Shown: one piece after another, positions 1-7,893 of the stretch | Layout of the letters: every line of letters starts with the position of its first letter | Numbering within the stretch: position 1 is the first letter of the stretch | DNA from: Isoptericola halalbus | GTDB taxonomy: Bacteria > Actinomycetota > Actinomycetes > Actinomycetales > Cellulomonadaceae | Direction of reading: 5' to 3' | Assembly (NCBI GenBank): GCA_009663185.1 | Contig: VJZX01000032.1 | Span: 1 to 32,767 of the forward strand | DNA length: 32,767 nt | Translations under genes and position numbers: made by a program | The notes under the pieces: model-generated | Database searches by the model: none | Seen by the model: the letters and a program-made list of their open reading frames with translations, nothing else | Told to the model about the DNA's origin: nothing

Positions 1-1223
1 AGGCCGCCGCGTCCCCCGCCGTCGGCGCCACGCCCGACGGCGGGCGCCAGGCCGTGCTCGACGCCGCGCGCCGGGGCGCGCGCGAGGCAGCGTTGTCGAG
101 CATCGGCGTGCTTGCCGCCCTGCGCGCCGCCGGCGTGCTGGACGCCGGCGCGTGCGGGCTCGTCCTCGTGCTGCACGCGCTCGCCGAGGCGCAGCGGGTT
201 GCCGGCGGCGGCCGGGTGGTGTCGGAGGGAGACGGCATCCTGATGCCCGTGACGCTCGACCTCGACCTGCGCGCGGCCCCCGTGCCCGGCGGTGAGCCGC
301 ACGACGGCGCAGTCGTTGGCGTGCCCGCCGCGGAGGGCGAGGAGCTCGAGCTGATGTTCGTGCTGCACCGGCCCACGGGCGCAGCGGAGTTCGCGCCGGG
401 CGCGGTCGGCGAGACCCTCCGGGCCGATCTCGACGCGGTCGGGGACTCCGTCGTCGTGGTGGGTGGCGGGCAGGACGACGGTGAGATGTCCGACGCCGTC
501 TGGCAGGCGCACGTGCACACCCCCGACCTTGACGCGGCGCTCGCCGTCCCGCGGCGGTGGGCCGCGCGCGGAGCCGTCTCGCACGTGCACGTGCGGCACC
601 TCGCGGCGCCTTCCGGAGGATGGGGCGTCGTCGCGGCCACGGACGCGCCGCGGCTCGCGGCGGACCTCGCGCGAGCCGGAGCGCTCGTCCTGCTCGCGCT
701 CGACGTGCCGGTCTCGGCCGACGACCTCGCGCAGGCCGCGCTCGGGTCCGGTGCGGGTCAGGTGCTCGTCCTGCCGGGGCCGGTGCCCGACGCCGCGACC
801 GACGTCGCGAAGGTGCTCGCCGCACGGATGGCCGAGACGGGCGAGAGCGTCGAGGCGGTCGTGGTCGACTCTCCGGACGACGCTCACGTGGTCACGGCGG
901 TCGCCGTCGCGGCCGACGCCCTCGACGCGGCCGAGGTCGGGGGCGGCGCGATCGACGTGCCGGCGGCCGTCCGGGCCGCGCTCGGGCACCTGCGCACGGT
1001 CGCGACCGACGCGGCCGGATCGGCGTCCGCGCTCGCGGCGCTCGTCGGCGACCGCGCTCCCGCCCTCGTCACGGCGCTCGCGGACGACGCCGTCCCGCCG
1101 GCCACGGTGGAGGAGCTCGAGAAGACCGTCGCCCGGCTCGCGGGTGACGCCGAGCTGGTCGTGCTGTCGACCGGACGTCCGGGAACGGGCGTGACGCTGT
1201 GCGTGGAGGAGCAGGAGGACTGA
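1..1223 (+). CDS. DAK2/FakA-like protein, C-terminal part (5' end outside the window)
   Basis: The frame is open from the left edge (codons begin at base 3), so the true start lies upstream. The first visible residues contain VLDAGACGL, resembling the VVDAGGxGL close of a DhaL/DAK2 ATP-binding domain. The middle holds GDSVVVVGG and AHVHTPDLDAAL, like the FakA middle domain, and the end (LVVLSTGRPG) fits the FakA C-terminal domain. In Firmicutes FakA is the kinase that phosphorylates fatty acids bound to FakB. In actinobacteria this gene commonly sits next to recG, and its substrate there is not certain. The catalytic half is not visible. The stop TGA overlaps the recG ATG by one base (TGATG), suggesting translational coupling. 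Family assignment is fairly sure; the activity is not. Confidence 0.82.
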   Translation, partial: AAASPAVGATPDGGRQAVLDAARRGAREAALSSIGVLAALRAAGVLDAGACGLVLVLHALAEAQRVAGGGRVVSEGDGILMPVTLDLDLRAAPVPGGEPHDGAVVGVPAAEGEELELMFVLHRPTGAAEFAPGAVGETLRADLDAVGDSVVVVGGGQDDGEMSDAVWQAHVHTPDLDAALAVPRRWAARGAVSHVHVRHLAAPSGGWGVVAATDAPRLAADLARAGALVLLALDVPVSADDLAQAALGSGAGQVLVLPGPVPDAATDVAKVLAARMAETGESVEAVVVDSPDDAHVVTAVAVAADALDAAEVGGGAIDVPAAVRAALGHLRTVATDAAGSASALAALVGDRAPALVTALADDAVPPATVEELEKTVARLAGDAELVVLSTGRPGTGVTLCVEEQED

Positions 1224-3484
1224 TGGGCCGCGAGGACGAGACGCTCTCGGCGGTGCTCGGCGCCCGCACCGCGGGCCCGCTCGGCAAGCTCGGCCTGCAC
1301 ACCGTGGGCGACCTGCTGCGCCACTACCCCCGCCGGTACGGCGACCCGGGGACGCTCACGGACATGGACAAGCTCGTCCTCGGCGAGCACGTCACGGTCA
1401 TGGCACGGGTCGCGCGCGCGAGCGTGCGGTCCATGCGCAGCCGCGGCGGCGCCCTGCTGCAGGCCGTGGTGACCGACGGTCGGCACGAGCTCCAGCTCAC
1501 CTTCTTCGCCAAGCGTCCCGGCGCGCTGCGCCCGCACGAGGACAAGCTGCGGCCCGGGCGCACGGGCCTGTTCACCGGCGTCGTGAGCGCCTACCGCGGC
1601 CAGCGCCAGCTCACGCACCCGGACTACGTGCTCGTGGGCGTCGACGCCGACGACGCCGAGGAGGCGATGTTCGAGGCGAGCCGGCCCATCCCGATCTACC
1701 CGGCGTCGGCGGCCGTGCCGAGCTGGCGCATCCAGCGCGCGGTGCGCACCGTGCTCGACCCGCTCACGCCCGCGGACGTGACCGACCCGGTGCCGATCGA
1801 GATCCGGGCGCGGCTCGGGCTGCCCGACCGCCTGGACGCGCTGCGTGGCGTCCACGTCCCCGTCGACACCCGGCAGTGGCAGCAGGCGCGCGACCGCTTC
1901 CGCTTCGAGGAGGCGTTCGTGCTCCAGGCCGCGCTGGCCCAGCGCCGGGCGCAGGCGGCCGAGCAGGAGGCGACCGCGCGCCCACCGCGCGCGCCCGGCG
2001 ATCCCGGCCTTCTTGCGGAGTTCGACGCCCGGCTCCCGTTCACGCTCACGGCGGGCCAGGAGTCGGTCGGCGAGGACATCGCGCGCGAGCTCGCCCGGCC
2101 CCAGCCCATGCAGCGGCTGCTCCAGGGCGAGGTCGGGTCGGGCAAGACGGTCGTGGCGCTGCGGGCGATGCTCCAGGTGGTCGACGCCGGGGGTCAGGCC
2201 GCGCTGCTCGCCCCCACCGAGGTGCTCGCGGCGCAGCACGCGCGCACGTTGCGCCAGCTGCTCGGACCGCTCGCTGAGGGCGGGCTGCTGGGCGGTGCCG
2301 AGAACGGCACGCGGGTGGCTCTGCTCACCGGGTCGCTCGGCGCGGCGGCGCGCAAGGAGGCGCTGCTGCAGGCCGCGAGCGGCGAGGCGGGCATCGTCGT
2401 CGGCACGCACGCCCTGCTGGGCGAGCACGTGCAGTTCGCCGACCTGGGTCTCGTGGTCGTCGACGAGCAGCACCGGTTCGGCGTCGAGCAGCGCGACGCG
2501 CTGCGCGCCAAGGGCAAGGTGGCGCCGCACCTGCTCGTCATGACCGCCACGCCGATCCCGCGCACGGTCGCGATGACCGTCTTCGGTGACCTCGAGACGT
2601 CGTCGCTGACCGAGATCCCCGCGGGCCGCTCGGGGATCACGACGCACGTCGTACCCGCCGGCAACCCGGTCTGGATGGACCGGACGTGGGCGCGCGTGCG
2701 CGAGGAGGTCGACGCCGGTCACCGCGCGTACGTCGTGTGCCCGCGGATCCACCCGGACGCCGACCTCCCGACGTCGACTGGGACCTCGGCCGCGGCGGCG
2801 GCCGCCGACTTCGACGATGTGCCGGACTTCCTGGAGCTCACGGCGGGCGAGGCCGTGTCCGAGCGACCGCCCCTGCGTGCCGTGCTCGAGGTCGCCGACA
2901 TGCTGCGGACGCTGCCGCAGCTCGACGGCCTCGAGGTCGGGGTCCTGCACGGCCAGATGGCACCGGCCGACAAGGACGCGGCCATGGCCCGTTTCGCCTC
3001 GGGGGAGATCCAGGTCCTGGTGTCGACGACGGTCATCGAGGTCGGCGTCGACGTCCCGGAGGCGACGGCCATGGTCGTGTACGACGCCGACCGGTTCGGC
3101 CTGTCTCAGCTGCACCAGCTGCGCGGGCGGGTGGGCCGCGGCAGCGCACCCGGGCTGTGCCTGCTCGTGTCGACGTCCGAGCCCGGCACGCCCGCGGCGG
3201 CTCGCGTCGAGGCGCTCGCGGAGACGACCGACGGCTTCCGGCTCGCGACGCTCGACCTCGAGCTGCGGTCCGAGGGCGACGTGCTGGGCGCGGCGCAGTC
3301 GGGCCGGTCGAGCTCGCTGCGGCTGCTGCGCGTCGTCAAGGACGCCGACGTCATCGAGACAGCCCGCCGCGAGGCGACCGCCGTCGTCGAGTCCGACCCG
3401 GAGCTGGACCACCAGCCCGACCTGCGCGCCGCGATCGAGGCGCAGCTCGACGCCGAGCAGGAGGAGTTCCTCGAGCGCGCGTGA
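1223..3484 (+). CDS. recG: ATP-dependent DNA helicase RecG
   Basis: RecG is a superfamily 2 helicase that remodels stalled replication forks and branch-migrates Holliday junctions. The 753-residue product starts with an OB/wedge region (about residues 1-250). The helicase core follows: Walker A GEVGSGKT at 302-309, motif II DEQH at 414-417, motif III TATPIPRT, and motif VI within QLHQLRGRVGRG. A low-complexity insert of alanine and acidic residues (around PTSTGTSAAAAAADFDD) sits in the second helicase lobe, as is common in actinobacterial RecG. ATG 1223 is chosen because GGAGGAC precedes it and it overlaps the upstream stop. An upstream GTG at 1199 would add eight residues unlike the family. 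Confidence 0.97.
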   Translation: MGREDETLSAVLGARTAGPLGKLGLHTVGDLLRHYPRRYGDPGTLTDMDKLVLGEHVTVMARVARASVRSMRSRGGALLQAVVTDGRHELQLTFFAKRPGALRPHEDKLRPGRTGLFTGVVSAYRGQRQLTHPDYVLVGVDADDAEEAMFEASRPIPIYPASAAVPSWRIQRAVRTVLDPLTPADVTDPVPIEIRARLGLPDRLDALRGVHVPVDTRQWQQARDRFRFEEAFVLQAALAQRRAQAAEQEATARPPRAPGDPGLLAEFDARLPFTLTAGQESVGEDIARELARPQPMQRLLQGEVGSGKTVVALRAMLQVVDAGGQAALLAPTEVLAAQHARTLRQLLGPLAEGGLLGGAENGTRVALLTGSLGAAARKEALLQAASGEAGIVVGTHALLGEHVQFADLGLVVVDEQHRFGVEQRDALRAKGKVAPHLLVMTATPIPRTVAMTVFGDLETSSLTEIPAGRSGITTHVVPAGNPVWMDRTWARVREEVDAGHRAYVVCPRIHPDADLPTSTGTSAAAAAADFDDVPDFLELTAGEAVSERPPLRAVLEVADMLRTLPQLDGLEVGVLHGQMAPADKDAAMARFASGEIQVLVSTTVIEVGVDVPEATAMVVYDADRFGLSQLHQLRGRVGRGSAPGLCLLVSTSEPGTPAAARVEALAETTDGFRLATLDLELRSEGDVLGAAQSGRSSSLRLLRVVKDADVIETARREATAVVESDPELDHQPDLRAAIEAQLDAEQEEFLERA

Positions 3485-3486
3485 TC

Positions 3487-3492
3487 TACGCT
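3487..3492 (+). promoter_or_regulatory. Candidate leaderless -10 box (TACGCT) for rsmD
   Basis: TACGCT fits the actinobacterial -10 pattern TAnnnT and ends 7 bases before the rsmD ATG. That spacing would place the RNA start at or next to the start codon. No Shine-Dalgarno sequence precedes this ATG. No clear -35 box is seen, and upstream sequence is recG coding DNA. Confidence 0.45.
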
Positions 3493-3499
3493 CGGCCGC

Positions 3500-4078
3500 A
3501 TGACCAGGATCGTGGCCGGGAGCGTGGGCGGGCGCACCATCGCGGTGCCGCCCAAGGGCACCCGCCCCACGAGCGACCGGGTCCGCGAGGCGATCTTCTC
3601 CCGGCTCGAGCACCTGGACGTGCTCGACGGCGGTCGTGTGCTCGACCTGTACGCGGGGTCGGGCGCGCTCGGCCTCGAGGCGGCGAGCCGCGGTGCCGCC
3701 GAGGTCGTGCTCGTCGACTCGGCGCGGCGCGCGGCCGACGTCGCGCGCCGCAACATCTCCGCTCTCGGCCTGGGTCGCACGGTCCGCATCGTCGCCGACA
3801 CCGCCGAGCGCTACGCCGCGAGCGCCGCCGGGCCGTTCGACGTCGTGTTCCTCGACCCGCCGTACGACCTGGCCGAGGACGCGCTCGCCTCCGTGCTGGA
3901 CCACCTGGCTGCGCCCGGCGTGCTCGCCCGGGGTGCCGTCGTCGTCGTCGAACGCTCGACGCGCAGCCCGGAGCCGTCGTGGCCCGCGGGTCTGGTGGCC
4001 TTCGCGCGCAAGGACTACGGCGAGACGGCGGTGCACTATGCCGAGCCGAGCGAGCTGTCAGCGGCCGGTGAACCGTGA
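3500..4078 (+). CDS. rsmD: 16S rRNA (guanine(966)-N2)-methyltransferase RsmD
   Basis: RsmD methylates N2 of G966 in helix 31 of 16S rRNA during 30S assembly, using S-adenosylmethionine. The 192-residue protein begins MTRIVAGSVGGR, typical of the family. It has the SAM-binding motif VLDLYAGSGALGLEAASRG and the catalytic motif FLDPPYD, all at family positions. It lies between recG and coaD, the usual order. The last eight residues (ELSAAGEP) and the stop codon lie inside a 56-bp palindromic repeat (4049-4104), so the element has apparently replaced the original C-terminus. The catalytic core is intact and function should be normal. Confidence 0.95.
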   Translation: MTRIVAGSVGGRTIAVPPKGTRPTSDRVREAIFSRLEHLDVLDGGRVLDLYAGSGALGLEAASRGAAEVVLVDSARRAADVARRNISALGLGRTVRIVADTAERYAASAAGPFDVVFLDPPYDLAEDALASVLDHLAAPGVLARGAVVVVERSTRSPEPSWPAGLVAFARKDYGETAVHYAEPSELSAAGEP

Positions 4079-4104
4079 GGGTCACGGGATGCTGACAACT
4101 CCGC
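4049..4104 (+). repeat. 56-bp palindromic repeat, copy A (rsmD 3' end)
   Basis: The ends are AGCGAGCTGTCAG and CTGACAACTCCGC. Both 13-mers recur exactly, in the same orientation and with the same 30-base interior length, at 13569-13624. The terminal 10-mers GAGCTGTCAG and CTGACAACTC pair with one mismatch. The interior holds a second palindrome, CCGTGA-GGG-TCACGG (4073-4087). The element supplies the last codons and stop of rsmD and could also act as a terminator hairpin ahead of coaD. Confidence 0.75.
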
Positions 4105-4136
4105 GGAGCCTGGGACGATTCGCCCGGACACCGGGT

Positions 4137-4142
4137 TAGCGT
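4137..4142 (+). promoter_or_regulatory. Candidate leaderless -10 box (TAGCGT) for coaD
   Basis: TAGCGT fits TAnnnT and is separated by 6 bases from the coaD GTG at 4149. No ribosome binding site precedes that GTG. The arrangement matches leaderless transcripts, which are common in actinobacteria. No convincing -35 box was found. Confidence 0.45.
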
Positions 4143-4148
4143 GGCGGC

Positions 4149-4634
4149 GTGACCACCGCAGTCTGCCCAGGGTCGTTCGACCCGATCACGCTCGGCCACC
4201 TCGACATCGTCCGGCGCGCGCGCCGGATGTTCGACGTCGTGGTCGTCGGCGTGGCACGCAACGCCGCCAAGAGCGCGCTGCTCACGCCCGCCGAGCGGGT
4301 CGAGCTCGTGCGCGCGGCGCTCACGGCCGACCCCGAGACGGCCGACGTCCGGGTCGCCGAGGTGCCCGGCCTGTTGGTGGAGTTCTGCCGCGAGGTCGGG
4401 GCGGTCGCGGTGGTCAAGGGCCTGCGCGGGGGAGCGGACTTCGACTCCGAGCTGCCCATGGCTCTGATGAACCGGCACCTGACCGGCGTGGAGACGGTCT
4501 TCGTGGCCGGCGACCAGCGGCACGCGCACGTCGCGTCGTCGCTGGTCAAGGACATCGCCCGCCACGGCGGCCCGGTCGACGACCTCGTGCCGCCAGGGGT
4601 CGCCGACGCGGTGCGCGCGGCGTTGGCACGCTGA
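4149..4634 (+). CDS. coaD: Phosphopantetheine adenylyltransferase
   Basis: CoaD transfers AMP from ATP to 4'-phosphopantetheine, giving dephospho-CoA, the penultimate step of CoA synthesis. The product is 161 residues, the normal length. It carries the nucleotidyltransferase signature GSFDPITLGHLD with its His (H17), the phosphopantetheine-site segment KGLRGGADFDSELPMALMNR, and the ATP-loop segment SSLVKDIARHGG. GTG 4149 is the start because the conserved PGSFDP follows within six residues. The gap from rsmD holds a palindromic repeat and a candidate leaderless promoter, so coaD is probably transcribed from its own start. Confidence 0.97.
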   Translation: MTTAVCPGSFDPITLGHLDIVRRARRMFDVVVVGVARNAAKSALLTPAERVELVRAALTADPETADVRVAEVPGLLVEFCREVGAVAVVKGLRGGADFDSELPMALMNRHLTGVETVFVAGDQRHAHVASSLVKDIARHGGPVDDLVPPGVADAVRAALAR

Positions 4635-4645
4635 GAGGGACGACC

Positions 4646-5230
4646 ATGGCCAGACCGACCGAGCGAGCGAGGCGACGGGACGAGATGACGAGCAGGACGA
4701 CCACCCAGAACCCGACCGCCGGCCTCCTCGAGATCCTCGAGGACCTCGCGAGCCTGCTGGAGAACGCGCGGGCGGTGCCGCTGTCGACGAACGTCAAGGT
4801 CGACCGCGAGCAGGTCCTGGGTCTCGTGGACGAGCTGCGTGACGCCCTGCCGACGCAGGTCGCGCGGGCCGACGAGGTGCTCGCCGACGCCGAGCGCGCC
4901 CTCGCCGACGCGCACCGACAGGCCGAGGAGATCCTGGCGACGGCGCGCGCTCGGGCGATCGAGCTCGTCGAGCGCGAGCAGGTCGTGGTCCAGGCCCGGT
5001 CGCGCGCGGCCGAGATCGTCGCCGAGGCGGAGCGCAAGGCGGGCGAGCTGCGCGCCGACGCCGACCAGTACTGCGACGGCCGCCTCGCGGACTTCGAGCA
5101 GGACCTCGGGACGCTGACGAAGCAGGTCCAGGCGGGGCGGGCCCGGCTCGCCGAGCGGCTCGACGCGGGCACGCCGCGCGTCCGCTGGGACACCGTCCGG
5201 GACCCGCAGTGGCCTGGCCGGCCGGGATGA
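4646..5230 (+). CDS. SepIVA-like DivIVA-family coiled-coil protein
   Basis: The 194-residue protein is soluble. It has a short basic N-terminus, then an ordered segment (LLEILEDLASLLENARAVPL), then a long Ala/Glu/Arg heptad region (about residues 75-165) predicted to form a coiled coil. The neighbours to the right (DUF177, rpmF, rnc, mutM) match the mycobacterial locus around SepIVA (Rv2927c). SepIVA is a cytoplasmic DivIVA-domain protein needed for septation and linked to peptidoglycan precursor synthesis. The assignment rests on synteny, size and the pattern around the ENARAVPLS segment, without alignment. The start could be ATG 4646 (GAGAGGG upstream) or in-frame ATG 4685, nearer the conserved region. 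Confidence 0.75.
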   Translation: MARPTERARRRDEMTSRTTTQNPTAGLLEILEDLASLLENARAVPLSTNVKVDREQVLGLVDELRDALPTQVARADEVLADAERALADAHRQAEEILATARARAIELVEREQVVVQARSRAAEIVAEAERKAGELRADADQYCDGRLADFEQDLGTLTKQVQAGRARLAERLDAGTPRVRWDTVRDPQWPGRPG

Positions 5231-5283
5231 GCCTCCGCGGCGCGACAACCTGCTGAGACATCTCTCACGTTGCCATGCCGCAG

Positions 5284-5313
5284 TTGGGCGACCGCGGGCG
5301 ACGTGCGTAAACT
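5284..5313 (+). promoter_or_regulatory. Candidate SigA-type promoter of the yceD-rpmF-rnc-mutM operon
   Basis: A -35 element TTGGGC (5284-5289) and a -10 element TAAACT (5308-5313) are separated by 18 bases. This is a good vegetative promoter match in a GC-rich genome. It lies in the largest gap of this gene block. RNA would begin near 5320, just before a perfect 6-bp hairpin (GGCCCG-CCGT-CGGGCC, 5322-5337) in the leader. Confidence 0.6.
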
Positions 5314-5409
5314 GGACCGCTGGCCCGCCGTCGGGCCTCACCATCGACCCCGCACCCGAACCTGACCTGCCTGGAGCCTGCCATCAGCACCGCCAAGCGC
5401 TCGCCGCTC

Positions 5410-5961
5410 GTGCTCGACACGCACGAGCTGTCGCGGCGACCCGGCACGATGCGCGAGATCTCGCGCGTCGTGAAGGCGCCTGCTGACCTGGGCACCACGG
5501 TCATCGGCATCCCCGAAGGCAATGACCTGCTGCTCGGACTGCGGCTCGAGGCCGTCCTGGAGGGCGTGCTCGTCACCGGGGCTGTGCGAGGCACCGCGAC
5601 GGGCGAGTGCGTGCGCTGCCTCGACCCGGTGTCCCGCGAGGTCACGGTCCACGTCCAGGAGCTGTTCGTCTACCCTGAGCGTGCGCAGGCGGCTGAGTCC
5701 GCAGGCGACCAGGACGCGGACGACGAGCTCGTCCTGACCGACGACCTGGCGGACATCGAGCCCGCGGTTCGGGATTCGGTCATCACTGCACTACCATTTC
5801 AACCGCTGTGCCGGGAGGACTGCCCGGGCTTGTGCTCCGAGTGCGGAGCACGCCTGGCCGACGACCCCGGCCACCATCACGACGTCGTCGACCCTCGCTG
5901 GGCGGCGCTGCAGACCATGCTCGAGGAGTCGAGCGTGTCCGACGAGACGAAAGAGAGCTAG
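5410..5961 (+). CDS. YceD/DUF177 family protein
   Basis: This is a DUF177 protein of the YceD type, encoded just ahead of rpmF in most bacteria. The family is implicated in 23S rRNA and large-subunit assembly, but its mechanism is unsettled. The product has the conserved CVRCLDPV motif and a Cys-rich tail (CREDCPGLCSECGARL) that could bind zinc. The start is uncertain. GTG 5410 is the only conventional start in the frame but has no Shine-Dalgarno sequence. The frame is open upstream to 5311, where a GGAG (5373-5376) stands 6 bases before an ATC codon at 5383, giving ISTAKRSPLVLDTHEL. Family members usually carry residues ahead of SPLVLDT, so the protein may really start at 5383. Confidence 0.9.
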   Translation: MLDTHELSRRPGTMREISRVVKAPADLGTTVIGIPEGNDLLLGLRLEAVLEGVLVTGAVRGTATGECVRCLDPVSREVTVHVQELFVYPERAQAAESAGDQDADDELVLTDDLADIEPAVRDSVITALPFQPLCREDCPGLCSECGARLADDPGHHHDVVDPRWAALQTMLEESSVSDETKES

Positions 5962-5963
5962 CC

Positions 5964-6158
5964 GTGGCTGTTCCGAAGCGCAAGATGTCGCGCAGCAACA
6001 CCCGTGCGCGTCGCTCGCAGTGGAAGACCACCGCGGCGACCCTCACGACGTGCCCCAACTGCAAGGGGCAGAAGCTGCCCCACACCGCGTGCCCCACGTG
6101 CGGCACGTACAAGGGCCGCCAGTACGCCGAGGCGCTGCGCACCGAGCACGCGGGCTGA
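5964..6158 (+). CDS. rpmF: 50S ribosomal protein L32
   Basis: L32 is a small protein of the large ribosomal subunit near the base of the peptidyl-transferase region. The 64-residue product begins VAVPKRKMSRSNTRARRSQWK, the family N-terminus. It carries an intact zinc ribbon (CPNC and CPTC), so it is the zinc-binding form rather than the cysteine-free paralogue used in zinc starvation. The GTG start lies two bases after the yceD stop, with AAGAGAG upstream. The rnc ATG follows one base after its stop, so the three genes are coupled. Confidence 0.97.
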   Translation: MAVPKRKMSRSNTRARRSQWKTTAATLTTCPNCKGQKLPHTACPTCGTYKGRQYAEALRTEHAG

Positions 6159-6159
6159 C

Positions 6160-6927
6160 ATGCCCCCGCACGGCACCCGGGAGCGCCCGGAGCCGACCGC
6201 TCTTCTCGAGAAGCTCGGGGTCCGACTGGACCCCGAGCTTCTCGTCCTTGCCCTGACGCACCGGTCGTTCGCGCACGAGGCGGGCGGCATCCCGACGAAC
6301 GAGCGGCTCGAGTTCCTGGGCGACACGGTGCTCGGGCTCGTGGTCACCGAGGCGCTCTACCGCCGCCACCCCGAGCAGCCCGAGGGCGAGCTCGCGAAGA
6401 TGCGCGCGGCCACGGTCTCGCAGCGCTCGCTCGCGGCCGTCGCTCGCCGGCTCGAGCTCGGCCGCTACATCCTGCTCGGCAAGGGCGAGACGCGCACGCG
6501 CGGCTTCGACAAGGACTCCATCCTGTCCGACACGGTCGAGGCGCTCATCGGCGCCACCTATCTGTCCCACGGGCTCGAGGTCGCGCGAGGCCTGGTGCAC
6601 CGGCTCGTCGACTCGACGCTCGAGCACGCTGCCGACCTGGGCGCGGGGCTCGACTGGAAGACGTCGTTGCAGGAGGCCGCGGCCGGGCGCGGCTTCGGCG
6701 CGCCCGTGTACGACGTAACCGCCGAGGGTCCCGAGCACGCCCGCGTCTTCCACGCGCAGGTCACGACCGGCCCGGTCATGGGCCTCGGCGAGGGCACGGC
6801 CAAGAAGCACGCCGAGCAAGCCGCCGCCGAGCAGGCATACCTTGCGATCAAGGCGCTGGGTGACGACGCCGGCGACGGTGTCCCGAGCGCCGAGCGGTCC
6901 GCGGAGGCCGCCGGCGCCGATGCCTGA
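6160..6927 (+). CDS. rnc: Ribonuclease III
   Basis: RNase III cleaves double-stranded RNA and processes the rRNA precursor. The 255-residue protein has the signature [13 protein letters not shown] (from residue 47). The second metal-binding motif DTVEALIGA gives D124 and catalytic E127. A C-terminal double-stranded RNA-binding domain runs from [10 protein letters not shown] to [13 protein letters not shown]. The ATG at 6160 follows rpmF by one base and replaces the longer upstream frame, which only reads through rpmF out of phase. The 3' end overlaps mutM by 8 bases. Confidence 0.97.
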   Translation: MPPHGTRERPEPTALLEKLGVRLDPELLVLALTHRSFAHEAGGIPTNERLEFLGDTVLGLVVTEALYRRHPEQPEGELAKMRAATVSQRSLAAVARRLELGRYILLGKGETRTRGFDKDSILSDTVEALIGATYLSHGLEVARGLVHRLVDSTLEHAADLGAGLDWKTSLQEAAAGRGFGAPVYDVTAEGPEHARVFHAQVTTGPVMGLGEGTAKKHAEQAAAEQAYLAIKALGDDAGDGVPSAERSAEAAGADA

Positions 6928-7837
6928 GCTGCCCGAGGTCGAGACCGTCCGCGACGGTCTGGCCCGCCTCGTCGTCGGCGCGGTGGTGCGCGACGTCGAG
7001 GTCTTCCGGGAGTACTCCGTGCGCCGGCACGACGGTGGACCGGCGAGCTTCGCCGACCAGCTGCGGGGGCGCCGGCTCGCCGAGGCGGCGCGGCGGGGCA
7101 AGTTCCTGTGGCTCCCGCTCGAGGGGCACGACGCCGCGCTGCTCGCCCACCTGGGCATGTCGGGGCAGCTGCTCGTACGCGACCCGGACGTCGCGGGCAC
7201 CTGGGAGCACCCGCACCTGCGCGTGCGGCTGCATCTGGTCGGTGCGCCGTCGGGCGCCCGTTACCTCGACCTGGTCGACCAGCGAACCTTCGGCCACCTC
7301 TCCGTCGTCGACCTGGTCCCGACGCCCGACGGCGCTCCTGGCGGGCTCGGCACCGCCCGGGCCGCCGTGCCCGAGCCTGTCGCGCACATCGGCCGCGACC
7401 TGCTCGATCCCGCGCTCGACCGCGACGTCGTCGTCGACGCGATCCGCCGTCGTCGGACCGGCATCAAGCGCGCGCTGCTCGACCAGACCGTGACCTCCGG
7501 CGTCGGGAACATCTACGCGGACGAGTCGCTGTGGCGCGCCCGCCTGCACTATGCGCGGCCGACCGACACGCTGCGGCGTGCCGAGGTGCACCGCGTCCTC
7601 GACGCGGCCGCACAGGTGATGACCGAGGCGCTCGAGCACGGTGGCACGAGCTTCGACGCGCTGTACGTCAACGTCAACGGCGAGTCGGGGTACTTCTCGC
7701 GCGCCCTCGCGGTCTACGGGCGCGAGGGCGAGCCGTGCCCTCGCTGCAGCACACGCATTCGGCGTGACGCGTTCATGAACCGCTCGGCCTACACGTGCCC
7801 GCGCTGCCAGCCGCGTCCCCGCAACGCCCGCTGGTAG
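6920..7837 (+). CDS. mutM: Formamidopyrimidine-DNA glycosylase (MutM/Fpg)
   Basis: This base-excision repair enzyme removes 8-oxoguanine and formamidopyrimidines and nicks the abasic site. The 305-residue protein starts [11 protein letters not shown], so after Met removal Pro and Glu take the catalytic N-terminal positions. It has the lysine-containing segment RRGKFLW, the helix-two-turn-helix segment [14 protein letters not shown], and a zinc finger CPRC-X16-CPRC at the C-terminus. The start overlaps the end of rnc by 8 bases, so translation is probably coupled. The yceD-rpmF-rnc-mutM order is the usual actinobacterial one. Confidence 0.97.
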   Translation: MPELPEVETVRDGLARLVVGAVVRDVEVFREYSVRRHDGGPASFADQLRGRRLAEAARRGKFLWLPLEGHDAALLAHLGMSGQLLVRDPDVAGTWEHPHLRVRLHLVGAPSGARYLDLVDQRTFGHLSVVDLVPTPDGAPGGLGTARAAVPEPVAHIGRDLLDPALDRDVVVDAIRRRRTGIKRALLDQTVTSGVGNIYADESLWRARLHYARPTDTLRRAEVHRVLDAAAQVMTEALEHGGTSFDALYVNVNGESGYFSRALAVYGREGEPCPRCSTRIRRDAFMNRSAYTCPRCQPRPRNARW

Positions 7838-7893
7838 CTCACGCTGCGAGTACTCCAGACTGTGGCCATACGCGCCACCGTACGGAGGAACCG

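Noticed and set aside
884-4036. Very long minus-strand open frame opposite recG and rsmD
   Set aside because: It is antisense to two clearly conserved genes, is Arg/His/Ala-rich without domains, and is the usual product of high GC at third codon positions.
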